DNA from: Paludibaculum fermentans
Lineage (GTDB): Bacteria; Acidobacteriota; Terriglobia; Bryobacterales; Bryobacteraceae
Direction: 5' to 3'
Length of the DNA: 64,000 nt
Assembly (NCBI RefSeq): GCF_015277775.1
Contig: NZ_CP063849.1
Span: forward strand, 2,666,001 to 2,730,000
Shown: piece by piece, positions 54,486 through 62,169 of the stretch
How positions within the stretch are numbered: the first letter of the stretch is position 1
Layout of the letters: each line of letters starts with the position of its first letter
Made by a program: the position numbers and the translations under genes
The notes under the pieces: generated by a model
Told to the model about the DNA's origin: nothing
Seen by the model: the letters and a program-made list of their open reading frames with translations, nothing else
The model's database searches: none

Positions 54486-55429
54486 ACGGTGCCGGACGCG
54501 GCTTCGTGCGATTCATAGAGGAAAACCGCCAGGGTCGCAGCGGCGCCGATGGCAAGCTTCGCGTGACGCGCCGGCAAACCCACGTGGTCGGTGGATCGCC
54601 CGTGACCCGTGCCGAACTGGTTGCGCAATTCGGCAAGCTGATGCCCGATGGAACCAAGGTTGTTGAGCAGGACGGTCACGGTCTTTTCCAACTGGGCATG
54701 ACTCGACAGCTCAGGCGGCACAACGGCGAGGCTCTTTACCGTGGCCCGTACAAGGGCGGGCAGGTCCTCGTTCTTCGAGGGCGGCACTCCACGTTCCGTG
54801 AGGATCGTTTTGCAGATGCTCTCCAGGAATTCCTTGGCAGTGCCGATGGCAAGCTCCGGGTCTGCGGCGGCAGCTTCCTGCAGGCGCTTGATCTGCTGGG
54901 CAATGTAGGGTCCCGTCAGCCGTTCGGCCACGCGCTTCGCCTCGTCCAGATGCGGCGCGGGACCCAAAAGCCGCCCGTACCCGAATACGGGTTTGTTGGA
55001 TATTTTCCTGATTGGACGAAGCTCCCACCCATCGACATTGAGCGCCTGGTTATACTCGGCCACCATAGCCAACGCCTCTTCGGTATCGGCCCTAACCACG
55101 GGATGCACGGTCTCGGCTAGGAATTTCAGGAAGTCCTCGTCGGGTCCGAAAAGCAGGTCAAAGCGCCCGTCTGTGAAGACCCAGTCGTCGGACCAATCCG
55201 AGTTCATCACGCGGTGTTTCCAGATGTCCTTGGCCGCGCTGTCGTACTCGGGCCGGTAATCGGAGCTGGGCATGCGCTTGAGATCGTAAATGCGCCCCAG
55301 GAACTCGTCCTCCTGGATGGTGCCGGACCAGTGGCGGCCTACTGACAGGTAATCCATGATGGCCCGCCGGGTCACTTCGGTGATGGTGTTTGCCGGTTCC
55401 ACACCGGCCTTCTGCATGTGCCGCATCAT
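54482..55429 (-). CDS. AbiJ/Abi_C-type abortive-infection family protein
   Basis: A 315-aa protein from ATG 55429, with AAGGAG nine bases upstream. Residues 15-150 resemble the AbiJ N-terminal type (RRAIMDYLSVGRHWSGTIQE, then FTDGRFDLLFG). The C-terminal part has the abortive-infection signature: AIGTAKEFLESICKTILTER, LLNNLGSIGHQLAELRNQFG, TGHGRS and HAKLAIGAAATLAVFLYES. Families with this C-terminus mediate phage-exclusion phenotypes in some hosts, and the mechanism here is inference. It follows a DUF6166/zinc-ribbon gene by 24 bases on the same strand, forming a two-gene unit. Confidence 0.8.
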   Translation of the reverse strand: MMRHMQKAGVEPANTITEVTRRAIMDYLSVGRHWSGTIQEDEFLGRIYDLKRMPSSDYRPEYDSAAKDIWKHRVMNSDWSDDWVFTDGRFDLLFGPDEDFLKFLAETVHPVVRADTEEALAMVAEYNQALNVDGWELRPIRKISNKPVFGYGRLLGPAPHLDEAKRVAERLTGPYIAQQIKRLQEAAAADPELAIGTAKEFLESICKTILTERGVPPSKNEDLPALVRATVKSLAVVPPELSSHAQLEKTVTVLLNNLGSIGHQLAELRNQFGTGHGRSTDHVGLPARHAKLAIGAAATLAVFLYESHEAASGTV

Positions 55430-55453
55430 AGGTTCTTCTCCTTGCTCGTGTCG

Positions 55454-56803
55454 TTACGATAGCTTGCGATATTCGCGGGCGCGCCGCTTCTCCGCCTCGC
55501 GGAACTTTGGTGAACTCGAGCGGCGTTGCCAGTAGGCTTTCTTCCGCGCTCGGCCAGCCTCGGCGAAGCAGTCGGGATGGTAGATAGGGTCGCCCTTCTT
55601 CGAGCGGGCGCGCTGCTTGTTCGCGCGGCCGGAGTGATCGTAGGGTATCGGCATGCCACAACCAGAGCAGCGAAGGGCGATCGCACCGCTGTCTAGCATC
55701 CGCATAAGGTCGAGATAAAGGGCCGCCTCGAAGTTCTCCGGCACGATGTCGAAGCGCTGCGAGCGTAATCCGCCGGTCTGTTGAATCCTGGCCAGCAAAT
55801 CAAGCCGCTCCGCAACAGAACTTTCATACTTCGCGAGGCGCTCCTCGACGGATTTCCTTCGTTCCTCAAAGAGGGCAAGCTTTTCCACCGTGGCAAGCCA
55901 TTCCATTACCGAGGTCCTCGAAATGCTCAGGTCTTCGTCGTGCGGATAGTTGAGAATGAATTTCTCGAAGAAGCCGTCTTCCCTGAAATCGAGTTCTTCC
56001 GCAAGGGTGAGATCACCATCAAGGGCATCGGCGAGAATGCATTTTGTCAGGGAACTCGGTCCATGGCCGCCATAGCCCCATCCAAATCCGGTGCCTTCCG
56101 CCTCGCGGTATGGGCTGTCGGCATGTGGTAGGGGATACCGATTGCCTTGCGCATCCTGGACCCACACAAACACTCGGCCATAAGGGCCGCGGCGCTGACC
56201 GACATAGATGCGCTGCGGATCGGGTGACGGCACCGGCATCGCCTGCACAGTGTGACGGACAAAATAGGAGAGGCCGAAGCTCACCGCGTCCTCGTAATCG
56301 GAAGACTGTTCAATGAGCGCGGCATGGGTCTTTGCGAGCTGTTCCCGAACGAAAGCCGATTGTTTCTCCGGCAACCACCAGCGTTCGCCCCAATCGCCCT
56401 GGCCGAGGCGATCATCCTCCGCCTTGCGGCTGAAAAGACCCTCCATCACCCATTTCAGCCGCTCCTGGATCGGCGCGACCATGTGCCCGCAGTCGCGTGC
56501 CTCTAGCGGTGTAGGGAAGCAGAACCTCTGGTGAAAGTCTTCGGCCGTAGCGTTCCCGTTCACCAGACGCCACAACAACATTGTCGCGCGGTGGCGGGGA
56601 GCATCCCAGGTCCACATGCTCTCGACCGGGTCATACCAGACGGCCTCATCCTCAGAATGGGCCTTCAGTCGTGCGGTGGTCTGTTCCCTGGAACGGTCAC
56701 ACAGCCAGAGCATAAACTCCGCGATCGAATCATCATCGAGACTGATTCTGCAGAACTTGGTGCAGGCCCATTCCTCGGGTTGGGTCCGGATCTTGTACTC
56801 CAT
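55454..56803 (-). CDS. DUF6166-like protein with C-terminal zinc ribbon
   Basis: A 449-aa protein from ATG 56803. Residues about 200-303 match the DUF6166 pattern: YVGQRRGPYGRVFVWV, LPHADSPYREAEGTGFGWGY, GGHGPSSLTKCILADAL and SISRTSVMEWL. Residues 305-350 are a coiled, charged stretch. The C-terminal segment has Cys379-x2-Cys382 (CSGC) and His409-x2-Cys412 (HPDC) in a basic context (RANKQRARSKKG, then GRARKKAYWQRR), a likely zinc ribbon that binds nucleic acid. It is co-oriented with the Abi gene 24 bases downstream. No enzyme activity can be assigned. The fusion of DUF6166 with a ribbon is unusual to my knowledge. Confidence 0.65.
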   Translation of the reverse strand: MEYKIRTQPEEWACTKFCRISLDDDSIAEFMLWLCDRSREQTTARLKAHSEDEAVWYDPVESMWTWDAPRHRATMLLWRLVNGNATAEDFHQRFCFPTPLEARDCGHMVAPIQERLKWVMEGLFSRKAEDDRLGQGDWGERWWLPEKQSAFVREQLAKTHAALIEQSSDYEDAVSFGLSYFVRHTVQAMPVPSPDPQRIYVGQRRGPYGRVFVWVQDAQGNRYPLPHADSPYREAEGTGFGWGYGGHGPSSLTKCILADALDGDLTLAEELDFREDGFFEKFILNYPHDEDLSISRTSVMEWLATVEKLALFEERRKSVEERLAKYESSVAERLDLLARIQQTGGLRSQRFDIVPENFEAALYLDLMRMLDSGAIALRCSGCGMPIPYDHSGRANKQRARSKKGDPIYHPDCFAEAGRARKKAYWQRRSSSPKFREAEKRRAREYRKLS

Positions 56804-57009
56804 GCCTTGAGTATGCCCGGAACACACTAGACGAACAATCGCCTGTATGGTATCGAGTACGCCACTGTGGAGCGCGCCACGGGATTACCACTCATAAATG
56901 AGGATATAGACGGTTTGGCGCGCCTGACGACGTGGGTCGAGAACCGGCACCGCGGAATGGAAGGGTCCCGCGGGCAACTGTTCAGCCAGTGCCCCAGAAG
57001 CGGGACATC
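56804..57009. other. short intergenic segment upstream of the DUF6166 gene
   Basis: Presumably holds the promoter of the defence-like unit. Minus-strand frames here look like fragments only (for example QLPAGPFHSAVPVLDPRRQA) with no full gene. Confidence 0.25.
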
Positions 57010-57272
57010 CCTGACGTGCACCTTTCTGTAATCCGCAGAAAAAGAAAAGACTTATCGTCTCGACCCACTCACCATGTGGCGTTTTACCGCCCCAAGTCCC
57101 GCAGCCCGACAGTCCTCTTCTCGTCCAACAACCAACTTGACTGCAATAACATACAGGAACCAACCGCACCCGCCCTCCGACCTCAACGTACTCTACAGTA
57201 CGTATTCAATCCATCGAAATGGCCACTGGGACGGGTCGCCCCCTTGCAGGGACGCGAGTTCGGACGAGAGAC
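57010..57272. repeat. 260-bp direct repeat, copy 1
   Basis: About 263 bp aligned with 59969-60230 in the same orientation, starting CCTGACGTGCACC and ending near CGGACGAGAGAC. Identity is roughly 80% by eye. Minus-strand reading gives GGDPSQWPFRWIEYVLWSTL in both copies, so it may be a piece of a gene or of the intron itself. Confidence 0.7.
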
Positions 57273-57341
57273 CCATACCAGTGGCAGCTTTCGAAGTCGT
57301 CAGCGCGGCCAGTTCCCCCAGCGCTATGATGAGCAGCGACG

Positions 57342-58049
57342 ATGCAGAGAAGGCGGCGGCTGGCTGGGTGGACAGGACTCGCGGCCTGTCTTGCAACCGG
57401 GTTTTGGCTGATGGCCAATCGATTCCCGAACCGCTCCCTCCGGACCTATACCCAAACTAATTCGGGATCGAAGAGTTCAGAACCTCCTCAGACGATCACT
57501 CCCCGGACCCCGGAGCCCCAAAAGACCTCTCCCTGCGGGGGAAGGCCCGATCCGGAGAGAGCATTCGCCCCGGCCCAATACTTTCCGCTGGGAGCCCTGG
57601 ACTGCGATCCGAAAGGCGACACTTTTCGGACGAATTGGTATACCAAGCACTTGAAAGCGCTGGACGAGCCCTCGCTCTGGGCTTTGTCGCGGAGCGATTC
57701 GCACGCGACGGTCTATCGTTTCCTCTGGCTTCGCAGCTTTCACCATCCCGTATCCGTCAGGCTCATCATCGAGCACGACCGCACCGGCAAGTTAGTCACG
57801 AAGATCACGGGCGGAGCGGGCGGTTACGAACCCGGAAGCTTGATCCGAAATGAGAGCAAGCCAGTAGGGAAACAACTGACGACACACTTCCTAAGCCAGA
57901 TCGTCGTAACCCACTTCTGGGAACTGGAGACTCACCGCCAACCAGGTGGACTCGACGGAGCACAGTGGATTCTCGAAGGCGTCAGTGACGGTCACTACCA
58001 GATCGTGGATCGCTGGTCGCCCGGCCCAAAGGATCCGGAAGCGGTCGCG
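57342..58049 (+). pseudogene. hypothetical membrane-anchored protein disrupted by a group II intron
   Basis: The frame from ATG 57342 has a signal anchor (LAGWTGLAACLATGFWLMAN, residues 7-26), a Pro/Thr linker, and a soluble domain (LSRSDSHATVYRFLWLRSF, then VSVRLIIEHDRTGKLVTKI and DGAQWILEGVSDGHYQIVD). The recognisable domain ends at RWSPGPKDPEAVA exactly where the 3' end of an antisense group II intron begins (58050). The family normally continues 20-30 residues, and that tail was not found. The intron lies antisense to this gene, so splicing cannot restore its message. The gene is probably inactivated. Confidence 0.6.
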
Positions 58050-58116
58050 GTAGGGACGGCCATCACTGGCTGCCCCCCGCACAGATCCGTACGGGCGGTA
58101 TTACCGCATACGGCTC
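58050..58116 (-). ncRNA. group II intron domains V and VI
   Basis: The minus strand from 58116 folds as the 34-nt domain V: GAGCCGTATGCGG, a short loop, CCGC, a CC bulge, GTACGGATCT. Domain VI follows as a GGGGGC...GTCCC hairpin ending in CCTAC. Domain V is the catalytic core of group II introns. Confidence 0.8.
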
Positions 58117-59562
58117 CTACCTCGGATGCCTGTCGTCAAAGCGAACCTCGGGATAGGGATGGTACAACCGGGGCCGGGGCAACCAGCGTTGGAAGAGTCG
58201 AGTCATCCGGTCTGCGCCCAGTCGGCCTTTTTGGCTGCGCCGTTTCAGAACGTGCCACCACAGGCGCCCGATTCGTTCGCGAAACCGGTGCAGGCTCGCC
58301 CAGTTGCCCGGGACCGCGTGGTATTGGTTGAACCCTTCGACTACACGCTCCAGCCACTCGCCGACGTGCGGCACCGGCTCGTGCATCCGCGCTCGAAGCG
58401 TCTGCTTGATTTGCTGCAGCTTCGCTTCCAGCCGCTTCCTCACCGTCTGCCGCCAGATCGTATAGTGGCCGCGACTGGACCGCCCGCAGCGATGCGTGAA
58501 GCCCAGGAACGCGAAGCTCTCTGGTTCGCCCTCCCCCCGTTGTCGCCGGTTCGCCTGAGCAAACCTGCCAAACTCGATCAGCCTCGTTTTCTCCTTATGG
58601 AGTTCCAGCCCAAACTTTGCCAGCCGCTCCTCAAACTGCCTGAGAAATTGCTCGGCTTCCGTCCGATGCTCAAACCCCACCACGAGATCGTCGGCGTAGC
58701 GGACCACGATCATCTCGCCGGTCGCTGCCTTCTTCCGCCAGGCCTCTACCCACAAGTCAAAGACATAGTGCAGATACACGTTCGCCAGCAGCGGTGAAAT
58801 CACCGAACCTTGCGGAGTACCCACTGCCGTCTCCGACCACTCGCCGTCCTCGCTTACTCCCGCCTTCAACCATTTCTGGATCAGGCGCAGAATGCGCTTA
58901 TCGGCGACCCGGTGTTGCACAAACTTCATCGTCCATTCGTGGCTCATCCGGTCGAAAAAGCCCTGAATGTCGGCGTCCAAAATCCAGTTCACCTTCTTCC
59001 GCAGAATCCCCACACTCAGCGCATCCAGCGCCATGTGTGGGCTCCGCCCTGGCCGGAACCCGTAGCTGAATCCCCGAAAGTCCTCCTCGTAAATCTCGTT
59101 GAGGATGATCACCACCGCCTGTTGGACGACTTTGTCCTCCACGGCTGCGATGCCGATTGGACGCTGCCGCCCGTCGGCCTTCGGAATGTAGATCCGTCTT
59201 GAGGGTTGTGCCCGGTACGTTCCACGATGGATCCGGTCCTTCAGATCGGCGAGCCGCTCCTCCAGTCCCTCTCCGTACTGCTGCCACGTCGTCCCATCCA
59301 CGCCCGGTGCCGCTTTCTTCTGCAGTTGCAGATAGCTTTGCCTCAGCAGATCGATGGTCAGATGGTGCAGCAGCGTGGTGAACTGTTCCTGTTTCCTCCC
59401 CTTCGCCACTTTGCGCACACCAGCCAGGCCCTGTGACACACCGTACCCGTCCTGTGCCGGTGGTATGTGGTCCTGCCCGGTGTTCTCCTTGGTTGGCGTC
59501 CTTCCCTCCACCCTCTCCGCCGCTTCAGCCTGTTGCTCCGTCGCTTTGTTCGAAGGTTTCAT
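58117..59562 (-). CDS. ltrA: group II intron reverse transcriptase/maturase
   Basis: A 481-aa protein if started at ATG 59562 (MKPSNKATEQ), the start used by close relatives. An ATG at 59685 adds 41 residues. Reverse-transcriptase blocks are visible: APGVDGTTWQQYGE, RIYIPKADGRQRPIGIAAVE, FSYGFRPGRSPH, TPQGSVISPLLANVYLHYVF and the catalytic YADD. The maturase (X) domain follows. The C-terminus ends PRLYHPYPEVRFDDRHPR with no HNH endonuclease domain, so insertion probably depends on the host replication fork. It promotes splicing and retrohoming of the surrounding intron. Confidence 0.93.
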   Translation of the reverse strand: MKPSNKATEQQAEAAERVEGRTPTKENTGQDHIPPAQDGYGVSQGLAGVRKVAKGRKQEQFTTLLHHLTIDLLRQSYLQLQKKAAPGVDGTTWQQYGEGLEERLADLKDRIHRGTYRAQPSRRIYIPKADGRQRPIGIAAVEDKVVQQAVVIILNEIYEEDFRGFSYGFRPGRSPHMALDALSVGILRKKVNWILDADIQGFFDRMSHEWTMKFVQHRVADKRILRLIQKWLKAGVSEDGEWSETAVGTPQGSVISPLLANVYLHYVFDLWVEAWRKKAATGEMIVVRYADDLVVGFEHRTEAEQFLRQFEERLAKFGLELHKEKTRLIEFGRFAQANRRQRGEGEPESFAFLGFTHRCGRSSRGHYTIWRQTVRKRLEAKLQQIKQTLRARMHEPVPHVGEWLERVVEGFNQYHAVPGNWASLHRFRERIGRLWWHVLKRRSQKGRLGADRMTRLFQRWLPRPRLYHPYPEVRFDDRHPR

Positions 59563-59968
59563 CGGTACTACGACACCATCCGACTCCTCACCGCCGTTCA
59601 CGCCGGTCTCGTGGCTATCGCCTTTCCCGGCCGGACTGCTCCGATGCCGTGCAGCCGGCGATGAGGTCTCCCGGTTCTCGTGCATGCAGTTTCTCAGCGT
59701 GCCTGGGGTCTGCGACTACGTGGGATCCGGAGACGGACTCGCGATTTGCGCCCGCTCCGGCATGGCCTTCCCCTTCTGTCCACAGGGTCGGCATCCCAGA
59801 GGGTCATTCTCGAAGCTCAATACCCAGCCCACTGATCCCTCTGTCTACGCTTCGGTCCGCGCCTCGCGACGCGCCCCGCAAGACTCGAGGCCAGGTGGTT
59901 CGCTACTCCCTTCCTGTAGGACTCTTGCATTCCCTACTGCATGCCGGTTTATCCCGGCGCTCGGACAG

Positions 59969-60230
59969 CCTGACGTGCACCTCTCTGCAAGCCAAGGAAA
60001 AAGAAAGACTTATCGTCTCGACCAACTCATTATCTGGGGCCTTACCGCCCCAATTCCCGTGGCCCGCCAGCCCTCTTCTCATCCATCAACTGACTTGGAT
60101 GCAATAACATACTGGACCCAATCACGCCCTCCCTCCGTCCGCAGCGTACTCCAAAGTACGAATTCAATCCATCGAAATGGCCACTGGGACGGGTCGCCAC
60201 CTTGCATGGACGTGAGTTCGGACGGGAGAC
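59969..60230. repeat. 260-bp direct repeat, copy 2
   Basis: Partner of 57010-57272. It lies at the 5' flank of the group II intron. The two copies bracket about 2.7 kb that contains the disrupted gene and the intron. The repeat could be a second, truncated intron 5' end or duplicated target DNA. Confidence 0.7.
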
Positions 60231-60254
60231 GTCCCTAACTGCGGACGGCCAGCG

Positions 60255-60346
60255 ATGCCGATCTGAGTTCCGATCTCAAACCGATCACGTTTCCGAACTT
60301 ATGCCGATCACCATTCCGAGGTGATGCCGATCACCTTCGGCTAGGC
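60255..60346. repeat. four 23-bp tandem repeats, IS21-end-like
   Basis: Units starting at 60255, 60278, 60301 and 60324, exactly 23 bp apart, follow the consensus ATGCCGATCAC..TTCCGA. Multiple copies of such CCGATCAC motifs are characteristic of the ends of IS21-family elements, where the IstA transposase binds. No istA or istB gene is in the window, so this is an end relic. Confidence 0.6.
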
Positions 60347-60990
60347 TCGGACCGGCAATCGCAGCCAGGATCGGACGGCGCTGGACAATCGAACGCGCGG
60401 TTCACCCATTCCTCGTTCCGAAGCCCTTCAGAGCAGTTGGCAATTGGCCGGAACCATGCGATGAGCGGATTCGGAATCGGGATCGGTGTGAAAACGAAAT
60501 TCCGCCGAACACGTGATTGTACGGGGCCACTCCTCCCAACCGTCAAGCCGCTCCGGATTCAGGTCTGACAGATCAACCTTGCCTCCGGGACGTCGCGCTA
60601 TCTCACTCCGCATGCCCCACACACCCACACATTCTCGGAGCAGCCAAAAGACCGACAGTTCCTCCATCGGCCACTCACCACCAGTTTCACGCGGAAGCCT
60701 ACACGAATAAGGTCATCAGGCGGCCTCCGCGTTCGAACTTCGCGCAATGAGCCGAGGAGTGTGGGATGCGAGGACCTCCGCGCTGGTCTACAAACGAGAA
60801 CATGGAATTCTGGAATGTCCAGCATAGTATTGCTGGGCAAAAAAGGGGGTATGTCGGATCAGGAGGTCCCCTCCTCAGGCTTGTGCGCCACCGGCGAGGT
60901 GATCAGCGTCCCGGCGCCTGAAACCTAGGGAAACCTCGAATCAAACAGATGGTCGAGGCTGGGGTGAGGTGACACAACCCGGGTCGATAA
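60347..60990. other. intergenic stretch without a supported gene
   Basis: Short frames on both strands (for example 60428-60667, minus) have no family resemblance. The region probably consists of mobile-element debris. Confidence 0.3.
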
Positions 60991-61323
60991 ATGGCATACT
61001 GGCCGTGCAATCTGGTCATGAACACCTTGAAGGGTGGCGACGGTAGCGGTGGTCGAAATGCCTGCTCGGCCTACCTGAGAGTCCAATCAATCGAAGGTAA
61101 GCCCGTCCCGAATACGCGAGTGACTGGAGTCTCTCCGAGCGGACGAACCAAAGTCATCGTGACTGATCAATACGGACGGGCGCTCCTGCTTGTGCCGCTT
61201 GGAGAGTTTGTTGTCTTTCGTGCCGAGAGTTCAGGCTTTCAATCCACGCAATTCACCCTAAGCTGTAGCAGGTGGGATGAATCTCTTGAGAGACTGGTGA
61301 CCTTGTTCACTTCACGCCCATAG
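60991..61323 (+). CDS. small carboxypeptidase-regulatory-like domain protein
   Basis: A 110-aa protein (ATG 60991, alternative 61018). Residues 28-105 form one transthyretin-like domain: AYLRVQSIEGKPVPNTRVTG, VIVTDQYGRALLLVPLGEF and VVFRAESSGFQSTQFTL. There is no signal peptide from either start, unlike the other proteins of this type in the window, so it may be a truncated gene or an internal relic. Function unknown. Confidence 0.55.
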   Translation: MAYWPCNLVMNTLKGGDGSGGRNACSAYLRVQSIEGKPVPNTRVTGVSPSGRTKVIVTDQYGRALLLVPLGEFVVFRAESSGFQSTQFTLSCSRWDESLERLVTLFTSRP

Positions 61324-61402
61324 GCCGGCTAAAGCAGAAAGGGAGAAAGCGGACAGACGGCCGGAATTGGCCGCTCGCGCCCTCCATTCCCTCTGATGAA
61401 CC

Positions 61403-61735
61403 TCAGTCGAATATCGGCGCCAGCCTCGCCAGCACTTCCTCGACAATCGCGTCAGGCACGCTCTCCAGCCGCTTCCCCCCGCGTGCGCCCAGATCCAGCG
61501 CGCGGGGTTGATCGCAGCGGACAACACCCGTGGTCTGCGTTCCTGCCCCCGACAGCGACACCGCAAAACCCGCTGTTCGCACAAAACTTCCGCCGCTGGT
61601 AATGGGCAGGACCACCGGCACTTTTGTCAGGCGGTTGAAAGCCTCCGGCGAGACGATCAGGACGGGCCGCCGCCCTTTTTGTTCGTGCCTTTCCGAGGGA
61701 TCGAGCCCAACCAGCCAAATATCACCGCGCTTCAT
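61403..61735 (-). CDS. mazF: MazF/PemK-family toxin (endoribonuclease)
   Basis: A 110-aa protein with the family layout: MKRGDIWLVGLDPSERHEQK, GRRPVLIVSPEAFNRLTKVP, VVLPITSGG and TTGVVRCDQPRALDL. MazF toxins cleave mRNA at short sequences and are blocked by a cognate AbrB-like antitoxin. The ATG shares a base with the antitoxin's TGA (TGATG at 61737-61733), so the two are translated together. Length and motifs look intact. Confidence 0.92.
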   Translation of the reverse strand: MKRGDIWLVGLDPSERHEQKGRRPVLIVSPEAFNRLTKVPVVLPITSGGSFVRTAGFAVSLSGAGTQTTGVVRCDQPRALDLGARGGKRLESVPDAIVEEVLARLAPIFD

Positions 61736-61992
61736 CAGATCAGTTCACCGCCGGCCGCCTTGCCCCGGACCCACTCACGGTCTTCCTTGCTGCGCGCCGC
61801 CTTGGCATCGCATTGAGCAAGGAGTTCATCCAGCGTGTAGCGGGGCCGCGATTGCGGTTTCACCACCAGTTGGCCGCCTTCCACCGCAATGCCGACTTTC
61901 ACGCCTGGCCGCAAGCGCAGAAGGTCCAGCAGTGCGGGCGGAACCGCCAGCATAATCGAACCGCCGACCTTGCGCAGACTGGTTGTGTACAT
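61735..61992 (-). CDS. mazE: AbrB/MazE-type antitoxin
   Basis: An 85-aa protein from ATG 61992, with AGAGAGG six bases upstream. The N-terminal AbrB swapped-hairpin motif is TTSLRKVGGSIMLAVPPALL, followed by LRLRPGVKVGIAVEGGQLVV. The C-terminal acidic and basic tail (YTLDELLAQCDAKAARSKED) is the typical toxin-binding region. It binds the operon's palindrome at 62007-62026 and neutralises the following toxin. Confidence 0.9.
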   Translation of the reverse strand: MYTTSLRKVGGSIMLAVPPALLDLLRLRPGVKVGIAVEGGQLVVKPQSRPRYTLDELLAQCDAKAARSKEDREWVRGKAAGGELI

Positions 61993-62006
61993 GGCTGCCT
62001 CTCTCA

Positions 62007-62026
62007 AGTTATATTCAAGTATAACT
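62007..62026. promoter_or_regulatory. palindromic operator of the mazEF pair
   Basis: AGTTATATTCAAGTATAACT is a perfect 7-bp inverted repeat with a 6-bp spacer, 14 bases upstream of the antitoxin start. The minus strand contains TATACT within it, a good -10 box, so antitoxin binding would block RNA polymerase. Confidence 0.65.
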
Positions 62027-62169
62027 CATCGGCAGCTCTGCACCTCGCCGGCGTGGATTCTCGTCGGCGCGAGCCCCCTCCAGAAGCCCCTCGACCGACC
62101 ACTCCCACCCGCACAAATCAAGCCCGCCGGGCAGCGAGGCTCACCACCTCAACTGCCCGGCGGCTCAGG

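Larger units (their letters stand above)
58050..59980 (-). mobile_element. group II intron with reverse transcriptase ORF
   Basis: A retroelement on the minus strand. Domains V and VI lie at 58116-58050, directly after the reverse-transcriptase stop. The 3' end is taken at CCCTAC just before GCGACC. The 5' ribozyme (domain I) lies in 59980-59563. That segment, reading GCACGTCAGGCTGTCC then GTAGCGAACC and GGGATGCCGACCC, resembles 5' regions of widely spread introns of this type, but I could not find a standard GUGYG start. The 5' boundary is therefore approximate and could extend to 60230. Confidence 0.75.

Noticed and set aside
54380-55120. 246-aa plus-strand frame opposite the Abi gene
   Set aside because: Shadow frame without a start signal; the minus strand carries the Abi_C signature.
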